From positions 7,479-25,870 of the forward strand of contig PAHC01000033.1 in assembly GCA_002704755.1 (NCBI GenBank): a stretch of DNA of 18,392 nt, in the 5' to 3' direction. The notes below the pieces were generated by a model, which saw nothing but the letters and a program-made list of their open reading frames with translations, made no database searches and had not been told where the DNA came from. This document shows, piece by piece, positions 1 through 7,749 of this stretch (the first letter of the stretch is position 1; each line of letters starts with the position of its first letter). The DNA comes from Rhodobiaceae bacterium. Lineage in GTDB: Bacteria > Pseudomonadota > Alphaproteobacteria > Rhizobiales > TMED25. Made by a program: the position numbers and the translations under genes.

Positions 1-345
1 AATAAGGTCGAAGCATCAGAAGGTAACTCTATATCCGAGGGTATAGGATTAGGACGTGTTACACCAATCATACAAGAAATTGAAAAAATTGATTTTTGTT
101 ATTCAATAGAAGACAATGAAGCGCTTCCATACGTCTACGATCTAGTTAAGAATGAAGGGATTATCCTAGGTGGTTCAAGTGCCATCAATATTGCAGGAGC
201 AATTAATCTTGCAAAAGAATTAGGAAAAGGCTCTACTATCGTCACTATACTATGTGATCATGGTAGTAGATATCAAAGTAAACTATACAATAGGTATTTC
301 CTTCAAAAGAAAAACATTCCAATTCCATTATGGCTAAAGGATTAG
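1..345 (+). CDS. cysK: Cysteine synthase (O-acetylserine sulfhydrylase), 3' part
   Basis: The last 114 codons of a PLP-dependent cysteine synthase, which makes L-cysteine from O-acetylserine and sulfide in the cytoplasm. The start lies left of the window. The visible part holds the Gly/Ser-rich loop ILGGSSAINIAGA (about residues 55-67 of the fragment), which in this fold includes the serine that contacts the PLP ring nitrogen. It is followed by TIVTILCDHGSRYQSKLYN (79-97) and a C-terminal tail ending in IPIPLWLKD, which matches the usual end of alphaproteobacterial CysK. A CysM-type or cystathionine beta-synthase-like enzyme cannot be fully excluded without the N-terminal lysine motif. It is the only plus-strand gene. 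It converges on lolD, and its TAG overlaps the lolD stop codon by 3 of 4 shared bases. Confidence 0.87.
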   Translation, partial: NKVEASEGNSISEGIGLGRVTPIIQEIEKIDFCYSIEDNEALPYVYDLVKNEGIILGGSSAINIAGAINLAKELGKGSTIVTILCDHGSRYQSKLYNRYFLQKKNIPIPLWLKD

Positions 346-1043
346 TTCTCCTCCAATTCACCATTTTGAATTGAAATTACTCTATCTGATTTTTCTGATA
401 ATTTAATATTATGTGTAGCAAGCAAAACCGACATATTTTCTTGACGAACAAGTGATATAAATTGTTCAAAGACTATATCGGCTGTTTTAGAGTCAAGGTT
501 ACCAGTAGGTTCGTCTGCCAATAAAAGATCTGGTTTGTTTGCGATTGCTCTGGCAATTGATACTCTTTGTTGTTCTCCACCAGATAATTGGGAGGGCAAA
601 TGATCTTTTCTATCTTCAAGACCTAATTTTGATAAAAGCATCATTGCGCGCTCTTGTGAGTAACTTTTGTCTTGTCCCGCTATCATCATGGGAATAATGA
701 TGTTATCAATTGCCGAGAAATCAGATAATAAATGATGAAATTGATAAATGAAGCCAATTGAATGTCTTCGACTAATTGTTCTATCTTGATCTTTCATTTT
801 TGAGAACTTCACACCATTGATTGTTATATCTCCAGCATCTGGTTGCTCCAATAATCCAGCTATATGTAATAAGGATGATTTTCCAGAGCCTGAACTGCCA
901 ATTAAAGAAATAATCTCACCTCTATTAACATTAAGATCTATATTTTTTAAAACATCTATTTTATTATCACCCTGCGTATATATTCTAGAAATACCACTTA
1001 AAGATAAAACGCTATCCTCTTGATTCTTAATGGCATTATTCAT
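342..1043 (-). CDS. lolD: Lipoprotein-releasing ABC transporter, ATP-binding protein LolD
   Basis: ATPase subunit (233 aa, a normal length) of the inner-membrane machine that releases outer-membrane lipoproteins to the periplasmic chaperone LolA. All ABC motifs are present: Walker A GSSGSGKSS (49-57), Q-loop Gln101 in IYQFHHLL, signature LSGGEQQR (153-160), Walker B LLLADE (173-178) followed by PTGNLD, and switch His211 in ATHN. IYQFHHLLSDFSAIDN is typical of the LolD/MacB branch. The ATG overlaps the end of lolC by 8 bases, so the two are probably translationally coupled. This is the last gene of the long minus-strand run, and its stop overlaps the convergent cysK stop. FtsE-like proteins share these motifs, but the LolC-type partner next door settles the assignment. 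Confidence 0.95.
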   Translation of the reverse strand: MNNAIKNQEDSVLSLSGISRIYTQGDNKIDVLKNIDLNVNRGEIISLIGSSGSGKSSLLHIAGLLEQPDAGDITINGVKFSKMKDQDRTISRRHSIGFIYQFHHLLSDFSAIDNIIIPMMIAGQDKSYSQERAMMLLSKLGLEDRKDHLPSQLSGGEQQRVSIARAIANKPDLLLADEPTGNLDSKTADIVFEQFISLVRQENMSVLLATHNIKLSEKSDRVISIQNGELEEN

Positions 1044-2328
1044 TTCTTAACACCTTAACTGGATCAATTTTTGACGCTTTCCATGATGGATAAATTGAAG
1101 CAATAATTGAAAATGACAAAGCCATTAATATAACAGATAATAATTCAGTATTATCTATCTCTGCCGGAAGTTTTGCTAGATAATACATTTCTGGTGAGAA
1201 CATGTCAGTGCCCGTTATTTTTGATATCAACAATCGTATAGTATCAATATTTCTACAAAAAATTATTCCTATAACAACGCCTAAGGTTGTTCCGATTACA
1301 CCAATTGCTGATCCCGTTATAAAAAATATCCTTATGATGGAATTTTTCGAAGCACCCACTGTTCGGAGAATAGCTATGTCCGAATTCTTATCTTTTACTA
1401 GCATGATTAGACTTGAAACAATATTTAAGCCAGCTACCAATACAATCAATGATACTATTATAAACATTAGATCGCGCTCAACTTCAAGTGCAGTAAAAAA
1501 TGTTTTATTTTGCTCTTTCCATGATGAGAGATAATAAGCGTTACCAATAAGGCTTCTCATACTTGCAATCACTGGTAAAATTTCTTCGGGATCATCCAAA
1601 AAAACCTCGATAGTATTAACAGATCCCTTTTTACTAAAATATTTCTGCGCCTCTTCTAAAGGCATATATACAAAATTTGAATCGTATTCAGACATACCAA
1701 TATTAAAAATTCCTGATATTTCATAAGTTTTAATTCTTGGTGTCGTGCCAAACGGAGTTTGTGAGCCTTTTGGCGAAATTAAGGTTAGTTGCTCCCCCAT
1801 ACCAAGCAAGAGGTTCCTTGACATACCTATCCCAATTAACAATCCATCTTTAGACCTATACTCGTCAAGTATCAGATTATTATCAATTTTTGGTACATTT
1901 TGAATATCACTGTACGAAATTGCTTTAATAATCGCACCAGACGTTTGATCTCCGGATGACACCATTACTTGTGAGTATATTGTTGGAATAACCGAATAAA
2001 CATTATCAATTTTTTCAACTTCTTTCCTTAGCTCAGCATAATCATCTATACCTTGATCATATGATTGAATTGTGATGTGACCATTAATACCAAGTATCTT
2101 ATCTAGTAACTCTGATCTAAAACCATTCATAACAGCTAATACTATAATTAAAGTTGCCACTCCGAGCATAATTCCAACAAGTGAGAAGAAGCTAATTATT
2201 GATATAAAGCCTTCTTTTTTCTTGGATTTAAAATACCTAAAAGCAATCTTCCATTCAAATGAAGAAAATGCCCCAGGTTGCTGTAATAAATTATGATTAT
2301 TGGAATTAGTCATTTTCAAAGATCTCAA
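1036..2328 (-). CDS. lolC: Lipoprotein-releasing ABC transporter permease (single LolC/LolE type)
   Basis: Integral membrane subunit (430 aa) that works with LolD to extract outer-membrane lipoproteins. It has the FtsX/MacB-type plan: a short cytoplasmic start, TM1 (about 41-67, ending VLAVMNGF), a periplasmic domain (about 68-285), then three TM segments (about 286-311, 331-358, 394-414) and the end PSWKASKIDPVKVLRNE. DIAILRTVGAS (317-327) is the coupling motif that contacts the ATPase. Only one such permease is present, as expected where one protein serves as both LolC and LolE (the LolF arrangement). The start is uncertain: TTG at 2328 has AGAGG six bases upstream, while ATG at 2313 (425 aa) has only a weak GAGA. 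I kept the TTG because of this site. It overlaps proS by 23 bases, or by 8 if the ATG is used. Confidence 0.92.
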   Translation of the reverse strand: MRSLKMTNSNNHNLLQQPGAFSSFEWKIAFRYFKSKKKEGFISIISFFSLVGIMLGVATLIIVLAVMNGFRSELLDKILGINGHITIQSYDQGIDDYAELRKEVEKIDNVYSVIPTIYSQVMVSSGDQTSGAIIKAISYSDIQNVPKIDNNLILDEYRSKDGLLIGIGMSRNLLLGMGEQLTLISPKGSQTPFGTTPRIKTYEISGIFNIGMSEYDSNFVYMPLEEAQKYFSKKGSVNTIEVFLDDPEEILPVIASMRSLIGNAYYLSSWKEQNKTFFTALEVERDLMFIIVSLIVLVAGLNIVSSLIMLVKDKNSDIAILRTVGASKNSIIRIFFITGSAIGVIGTTLGVVIGIIFCRNIDTIRLLISKITGTDMFSPEMYYLAKLPAEIDNTELLSVILMALSFSIIASIYPSWKASKIDPVKVLRNE

Positions 2329-3622
2329 GAAATGCCTCTACACTTTGAACCTCAACAGTTCCAGTTTTTCTATCTTTTATCTCTAAACTTTTACGTTCAA
2401 TAGATTTATTTCCTAAAATTATTTGTTTTGGTATACCAATAAGATCCATCTTATTGAGTTTTTCACCAATGGAACTACTCGTGTCATCATATAAAATAGC
2501 ACATTTACTTTTCATTTTCTTGTAGATCATATCGCATAATTCTACAAGTTCTTCATTTTTTGAATTGAGACATATCAATGCATAGTCGAATGGTGAAACA
2601 CTTTTTGGCCAAATTATACCCTTGTCATCATGACTCGCTTCAATAATTGCGGCTACTAATCTTGAGACACCAATGCCGTAAGATCCTGATTGTATTGGTT
2701 TTGTAACGCCATCCTTGTCTTGAACATTTGCATTTAAAGGCTTTGTGTATTTATCACCAAAATAAAAAACATGCCCAACTTCTATCCCCCTCATCTCTAA
2801 CCTATTTTTTTCTTCAACTTTGGACTCATAACTATCTTGCTCGTACATGTCGTCAGTGACTGTATAAAATTCAGTCCACTTAGAAACAATATTTTCTGAG
2901 TCTTTTTGATAATCAATTTCATCTGGTATATTCATATCGAGTATTCTTTTATCGATGTATACCTTACTTTCACCAGTATTAGCGAGTACTATAAACTCAT
3001 GACTCAAATTCCCACCTATGGGACCTGACTCTGCTGCCATCGGTATGGCTTTCAATCCAAGTCTCTGAAATGTTTTAAGATATGATAAAAACATTTTATT
3101 ATAGGATAATTTTCCATCTTCTTCAGTTACATCAAAAGAATATGAGTCCTTCATCAAGAACTCCTTACACCTCATCACTCCAAAGCGTGGTCTAACTTCG
3201 TCTCTAAACTTCCATTGAATATGAAAAAGTATCTTAGGAAGTGACTTGTAAGATTTAAAATAATGGCTTGAAATATCAGTAATTTGTTCCTCATTTGTTG
3301 GCCCATAGAGGATTTCTCTATTGTGTCTATCTTTCATACGCAACATTTCGGCACCATAATCATCATAACGTCCACTTTTTTTCCATAAGTCGGCAGATTG
3401 AATTGTTGGCATTAATAATTCTATTGCACCAGCATTTACTTGTTCTTCACGAACAATTTGTTCAATTTTTTTTAAAACTGCATGACCAAATGGAAGCCAA
3501 ATATAGATCCCGGAACTAGATTGCCTTATCATTCCTGTTCTCAGCATTAGTTGATGAGAGACAATCTCAGCATCTTTTGGAACTTCTTTTAGAGTTGGAA
3601 GAAAGTATTCAGTTAGTCTCAT
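2306..3622 (-). CDS. proS: Prolyl-tRNA synthetase, short alphaproteobacterial form
   Basis: Class II aminoacyl-tRNA synthetase that charges tRNA-Pro in the cytoplasm. Visible parts: motif 1 around GHAVLKKIEQ to ELLMPTIQ (46-75), PTNEEQ (108-113), motif 2 FRDEVRPRFGVMRCKEF (139-155), the active-site piece IGGNLSHEF (202-210), motif 3 GSYGIGVSR (313-321), and the C-terminal anticodon-binding domain (about 345-438). At 438 aa it is well short of the roughly 570 aa E. coli enzyme. The region between motifs 2 and 3 (about 220-285) is too small for a full INS editing domain, so it belongs to the mini-INS type known from alphaproteobacteria such as Rhodopseudomonas palustris. The ATG lies 7 bases after the DUF1467 gene, with no clear Shine-Dalgarno site. 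Confidence 0.97.
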   Translation of the reverse strand: MRLTEYFLPTLKEVPKDAEIVSHQLMLRTGMIRQSSSGIYIWLPFGHAVLKKIEQIVREEQVNAGAIELLMPTIQSADLWKKSGRYDDYGAEMLRMKDRHNREILYGPTNEEQITDISSHYFKSYKSLPKILFHIQWKFRDEVRPRFGVMRCKEFLMKDSYSFDVTEEDGKLSYNKMFLSYLKTFQRLGLKAIPMAAESGPIGGNLSHEFIVLANTGESKVYIDKRILDMNIPDEIDYQKDSENIVSKWTEFYTVTDDMYEQDSYESKVEEKNRLEMRGIEVGHVFYFGDKYTKPLNANVQDKDGVTKPIQSGSYGIGVSRLVAAIIEASHDDKGIIWPKSVSPFDYALICLNSKNEELVELCDMIYKKMKSKCAILYDDTSSSIGEKLNKMDLIGIPKQIILGNKSIERKSLEIKDRKTGTVEVQSVEAFLEIFEND

Positions 3623-3629
3623 GGTTAAA

Positions 3630-3887
3630 TCACGCTACACCTAAAATTGAGTCAATACTCATTATATCAAAATAAAACATGGCTATGAGTACCAATAATA
3701 AAACAAGAGTTAGGACAGTTGTTATTAATATTTTATATAATAGATTTGGATTTATTGGAACACTACCATGTATGCCTTTCACATCAACACCTTGATCTGC
3801 ATGAGTAACGATCTTTATTGGCAAAATAATAAAGAAAACAACCCACCACATAATAAAATAAGTACCAAATAGCGTAAAATAATTCAT
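3630..3887 (-). CDS. Small DUF1467 family inner-membrane protein
   Basis: A protein of 85 aa with two hydrophobic helices (about 2-25 and 50-76) joined by a polar loop containing THADQGVDVKGIHGSVP. Together with the MWWVVFFIILPIK stretch this resembles the alphaproteobacterial DUF1467 family, whose function is unknown. The family is often found just upstream of proS, as here, which supports the call. A TTG three bases further out would add one residue, but AGGA at 3895-3898 is 7 bases from the ATG and only 4 from the TTG, so I chose the ATG. The gene is 9 bases after RNase J and 7 before proS, in the same run. I propose no function. Confidence 0.82.
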   Translation of the reverse strand: MNYFTLFGTYFIMWWVVFFIILPIKIVTHADQGVDVKGIHGSVPINPNLLYKILITTVLTLVLLLVLIAMFYFDIMSIDSILGVA

Positions 3888-3894
3888 CAATTTA

Positions 3895-3898
3895 TCCT
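3895..3898 (-). promoter_or_regulatory. Shine-Dalgarno site of the DUF1467 gene
   Basis: AGGA on the minus strand, overlapping the TAG stop of RNase J. Its 7-base distance favours the ATG at 3887 over the TTG at 3890. Confidence 0.6.
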
Positions 3899-5573
3899 AA
3901 ACATACGTTAACCTAACTTTTATTATAGGCTTTTTCCCCCATTTTGAATACAGGTCATTCCTTATTGACTTTTCTATGTAGCCTGACATGAAATCAATAT
4001 CCCTTTTTTTTGCTTTTGGAAGTGAATCCACCGCATTATCAATTAATAACTCAATAAAGTTTTTTGTGTTTTCAACCCCATTTAGTTTACTAGGTATACC
4101 AAGAATTTCTATAATTGGATCCACATACAACACATTATTTTTATCTAATACCAAAGTTGTAAAAATTACACCTGATTCCTGCAGTCTTCTTCTGTCCTTA
4201 AGAAGATAATCATCGTTTTTGATCAATACATCCCCGTCTCTTAAATAAAAGCTTGGTTCGTTCTGTTCTATAATATTCGGTTCGTTAGGGTAGAGTTGAA
4301 CTAGATCACCGTTTTTTACAAATAATGGATTACTGATTTTATTTTTTTTAGCAAAACTTATATGCTCTTTGAGATGAAAAAGTTCTCCGTGCATTGGAAT
4401 TAGGGTCTGTGGTTTTAAAAAAGTATATAGTTGCTCTACCTCAGGACGTGAAGGATGCCCAGTTGTATGGATATCATGGGTTGTTTCATCTATAATATCA
4501 GCTCCAAATTCAATAACTTTATTTTTTAAATAACCTACCGAATTCTCATTTCCTGGAATTGTTTTTGATGAAAAGACAACAACATCACCTAAATTTAGGG
4601 ATATTAATGGATTTCTTCCATTAGCTATTTTAGCCAGAGATGCATTTCCTTCACCTTGGCTACCTGTACATATTATCAAAACATCTTTCTTGGAGAGTTT
4701 AGGAAGATCCCTCTCATCATTAAAGAAAATGTCTTTCTCTATGTAACCACATATTTGAGCAACCTTTACAAACCTCTTAATAGACCTTCCTGACAAAACT
4801 ATATTTCTTTTGTTAATTCTTGCAGCGTTTATAATTGACATTAACCTTGAAACATTTGATGAGAATGTAGTTACAATCGCAAGCCCTTTTATATTTTTTA
4901 TAACTTTTATTAAATTTTCACCAACCTTACTTTCAGTTAATGATGTTTCTTTCTTAAATATATTTGTAGAATCACAAACTAATACATCACATTGATCGGT
5001 TCCAATTTTTTTAAATTTATCTATATCAGTCTTTCTATTAATTACTGGCTTTTCATCTATCTTCCAATCACCTGAATGGATTATGTTAAATCCATCTATC
5101 GATATTTTAAGAGCATTTGGTTCAGGAATAGAATGAGCAACATTAATTAACTCGATATTAAATTCACCTATCTTAAATTTTGCATTATCTTTTAATAATT
5201 TTATATCCAACATAAGCTCTGAATAATCTTCAGAAATTTTTTCTTTTATAAGCTCGGAAGTAAATTTTGTGCAATAAACTGGAACATCTATTTTATCATT
5301 AATAAGTGTATTTATCGCACCATAATGGTCTTCGTGAGAATGGGTTAATATAATACCAATTAATTTATTATTTCTCTTATTCAAAAAATCAATATTTGGA
5401 ATTAGAATATCAATCCCTGGATAATGCTCATCTGCAAAACCTATCCCACAATCAACCATTATCCAATGTATATCTCCATTAGCTATTCGATAGCCATATA
5501 AATATAAATTCATTCCAATTTGACCAGCACCACCGATGGGACTGTACAGCACTTCTATATTTTTTTTTGTCAT
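3897..5573 (-). CDS. rnj: Ribonuclease J (metallo-beta-lactamase / beta-CASP nuclease)
   Basis: A 558 aa nuclease of the RNase J family, with 5'-to-3' exonuclease and often endonuclease activity in RNA maturation and decay. The zinc-binding motif HSHEDH (78-83) is intact. His147 in VAHSIP and Asp169 in HSGDW supply further metal ligands. The beta-CASP part shows CTGSQGE (302-308), HTTGHPS (369-375) and PMHGE (393-397). A C-terminal domain of about 110 residues follows. It is full length with no lost catalytic residue that I can see. The start ATG overlaps the birA stop in an ATGA junction. Codons 2-5 contain a run of nine A. The gene is visibly richer in A+T and in Lys, Ile and Asn codons than the nuoE-nuoH genes. 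Exo- versus endonuclease preference cannot be read from sequence. Confidence 0.94.
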   Translation of the reverse strand: MTKKNIEVLYSPIGGAGQIGMNLYLYGYRIANGDIHWIMVDCGIGFADEHYPGIDILIPNIDFLNKRNNKLIGIILTHSHEDHYGAINTLINDKIDVPVYCTKFTSELIKEKISEDYSELMLDIKLLKDNAKFKIGEFNIELINVAHSIPEPNALKISIDGFNIIHSGDWKIDEKPVINRKTDIDKFKKIGTDQCDVLVCDSTNIFKKETSLTESKVGENLIKVIKNIKGLAIVTTFSSNVSRLMSIINAARINKRNIVLSGRSIKRFVKVAQICGYIEKDIFFNDERDLPKLSKKDVLIICTGSQGEGNASLAKIANGRNPLISLNLGDVVVFSSKTIPGNENSVGYLKNKVIEFGADIIDETTHDIHTTGHPSRPEVEQLYTFLKPQTLIPMHGELFHLKEHISFAKKNKISNPLFVKNGDLVQLYPNEPNIIEQNEPSFYLRDGDVLIKNDDYLLKDRRRLQESGVIFTTLVLDKNNVLYVDPIIEILGIPSKLNGVENTKNFIELLIDNAVDSLPKAKKRDIDFMSGYIEKSIRNDLYSKWGKKPIIKVRLTYV

Positions 5574-6310
5574 TTACTCTCTTCTATTAAAATATTACTG
5601 GTGTTAATTAATTCAATTTTGTTATCTATCAAGAGTAACAAATTACCATTATCATCAATACTCTCAAATAATCCTTCTTTTGATGTATTGCTTGTTTTCA
5701 CTATTATTTTTTTACCAATATGATTGCATCTAGATAGCCAAAATTCTTTGACTTCATTGAAATTCAAACCATAAACCCAATTATTTATCATTTCCTTAAG
5801 ATTTTTAAGTAAAGTTTCAAAACATAAATCTAATTGAACACCCCTATTAAAATTCTCAATATATGAATACTCATTATTTGCAGAATACGGCTTAAAAACA
5901 TTTATACCAATACCAACAATTACGAATAGTCTTTTTTTATGAGTAATACTTTGAATCAATATACCAGCAACTTTCTTATCATCTATAAAAACATCATTTG
6001 GCCACTTAAGACTTACTTTTTTACCTGATAAAAAACTCTCAACAGACTTAGCAACAATAACTGATGATAAGATGCTGAACTGACCAAGATTAGAATAATT
6101 TATTTTATCAGATTTTATTATCCTAGTTACATACAGACCCCCGTGAGGAGATGACCATGTTTTATTAACCCTTCCTTTACCATGAGTCTGAACCTTAGAT
6201 ATTATCCAATCAATATCCTTTTCAGATTTAATAACATCTATTGCTCGCAAATTCGTCGAGTCGATCACATCATGGTGTTCAATATTTGACTCAAATTTAA
6301 AAGAATTCAT
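5570..6310 (-). CDS. birA: Biotin--[acetyl-CoA carboxylase] ligase
   Basis: Cytoplasmic enzyme (246 aa) that activates biotin with ATP and attaches it to the biotin carboxyl carrier protein of acetyl-CoA carboxylase and similar proteins. The substrate motifs are clear: DSTN (17-20), GKGRVNKTWSSP (44-55, the biotinyl-AMP loop, GRGRRGR in E. coli) and KWPNDVFIDDKKVAGILIQ (102-120). The protein begins directly with the catalytic domain, so it is a group I ligase without the DNA-binding helix-turn-helix of E. coli BirA and should not act as a repressor. A small C-terminal domain (about 200-246) closes the protein. Its ATG shares one base with the nuoN stop (TGATG) and has no Shine-Dalgarno site, so it is probably translated by coupling to nuoN. 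Location after nuoN is common in alphaproteobacteria. Confidence 0.94.
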   Translation of the reverse strand: MNSFKFESNIEHHDVIDSTNLRAIDVIKSEKDIDWIISKVQTHGKGRVNKTWSSPHGGLYVTRIIKSDKINYSNLGQFSILSSVIVAKSVESFLSGKKVSLKWPNDVFIDDKKVAGILIQSITHKKRLFVIVGIGINVFKPYSANNEYSYIENFNRGVQLDLCFETLLKNLKEMINNWVYGLNFNEVKEFWLSRCNHIGKKIIVKTSNTSKEGLFESIDDNGNLLLLIDNKIELINTSNILIEESK

Positions 6311-7740
6311 CAGGAAAAAAGTGCTAATGAGGCTGTTTGAGCAAAAGAAATAAATAAAGATGGTTTTACAAAAAATAATAAAACGAAAGCTGTCAGTAAA
6401 TAGATTATTGAATTTAATCTTTTTGATACCGGATCATATGTGATAACAGACTCTTCAAAATACATAATTTTTATAATTCGGAGATAGTAGAAAGCACTGA
6501 TAACACTGGATAGTACGCCAAAAACTGCAAGATAATACAATTCGACGCTAATTGCAGCATAGAGAACATAGAATTTAGCAAAAAATCCTGCAAGTGGAGG
6601 AATGCCTGCTAGTGAAAAAAGAAGTATTGAAATGATTATGGCATTTATTGGTTTCGTTTTTGATAGTCCAGATAATTGATTTATATCTTCTATATGCTCA
6701 TCTCCATTTTTCAATGCGATTATTGATATAAATATAGCTAGTGACATAGCTAAATAAATCAATAAATACAGACATAAACTCGTAACACCCTCAATAGATC
6801 CATTAATAACCCCCATCAATGCAAAGCCCATATGACTTATTGATGAATATGCTAAGAGTCTTTTTATGTTGCTTTGACCAATCGCAGAGAATGCACCTAA
6901 CAACATCGACAGTATTGAGAGTAGAATTAAAATTGATTGCCAGTCATCAACTAAACCCGGAAGAGCGGTAAATAGCATTCTAGTAATTAGCCCAAGTGCT
7001 GCAATCTTTGGTGCGACTGCAAAGAATGCTGTAATGGTTGTGGGTGAACCCTCATAAACATCTGGAGTCCACATATGAAAAGGTACGGCTGAAATTTTAA
7101 AGGCAAAACCTGCTAGTGTAAATGCCAAACCAATCAATATGCCAACTTCATAGTCAACAAGAGTAGATGCAATATCAGTATAGTAAATTGAACCTGAGTA
7201 ACCATAAATAAGTGAAAGTCCATACAATAATATACAAGATGATAATGCTCCAAGAACAAAATATTTCAGACCAGATTCTGTTGATTTTGATGATGTATTT
7301 CTGATTGAGGCAAGCACATACAATGGTAGGCTTTGTAGCTCAATAGATAGATATAAGGTAACTAGATCATTTGATGAAACCATAAGCATCATACCTATTA
7401 CCGATATTAGAATTAAAATAATATATTCAAATTTAAGTAACTTAATATTTTTAAGATAGATATTTGATACTATTAAAATTATTATGGTTGAGACCAAAAT
7501 CAATATTTTTAGATATTGCGAAAAAGAATCTGAAATCAATGAATTACCAAATGCAACCCCATCCGAGATAGATCCTGATAAGATAATCGCCGTTATTAAT
7601 AGTAGAGAAATTATGGCAAGATTTGATACTATTTCATATGAGTTTTCATTCTTTCTAAAAACACCAACCATTAGTAGTACCATTGACATAATTGACAACA
7701 TAATTTCTGGTAATAGCGGCATATAGATAAACATATTCAT
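6310..7740 (-). CDS. nuoN: NADH-quinone oxidoreductase subunit N
   Basis: Antiporter-like, proton-pumping membrane subunit of complex I (476 aa, normal length, about 14 hydrophobic segments). The residues of the proton path are in the expected places: Glu134 in LYLSIELQSLPLYVLAS, Lys215 in FAFKISAVPFHMWTPDVYEG, and Lys245 in the next helices (compare Glu133, Lys217 and Lys247 of E. coli). The phrase FHMWTPDVYEGSPT is diagnostic for NuoN as against NuoM and NuoL, which have HTWLPDA. The start ATG has AAGG at 7748-7751, 7 bases upstream and overlapping the end of nuoM. It is the last nuo gene in the run, and its stop is shared with the start of birA. Confidence 0.98.
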   Translation of the reverse strand: MNMFIYMPLLPEIMLSIMSMVLLMVGVFRKNENSYEIVSNLAIISLLLITAIILSGSISDGVAFGNSLISDSFSQYLKILILVSTIIILIVSNIYLKNIKLLKFEYIILILISVIGMMLMVSSNDLVTLYLSIELQSLPLYVLASIRNTSSKSTESGLKYFVLGALSSCILLYGLSLIYGYSGSIYYTDIASTLVDYEVGILIGLAFTLAGFAFKISAVPFHMWTPDVYEGSPTTITAFFAVAPKIAALGLITRMLFTALPGLVDDWQSILILLSILSMLLGAFSAIGQSNIKRLLAYSSISHMGFALMGVINGSIEGVTSLCLYLLIYLAMSLAIFISIIALKNGDEHIEDINQLSGLSKTKPINAIIISILLFSLAGIPPLAGFFAKFYVLYAAISVELYYLAVFGVLSSVISAFYYLRIIKIMYFEESVITYDPVSKRLNSIIYLLTAFVLLFFVKPSLFISFAQTASLALFS

Positions 7741-7749
7741 TACAACACC

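Noticed and set aside
354..373. Inverted repeat considered as the cysK terminator
   Set aside because: The stem is only 7 bp and AT-rich, no T run follows, and it is inside lolD coding sequence. It is kept as an observation, not as a feature.
1202..1534. A plus-strand open frame of 110 codons
   Set aside because: It is antisense to lolC and reflects the hydrophobic helices of that gene.
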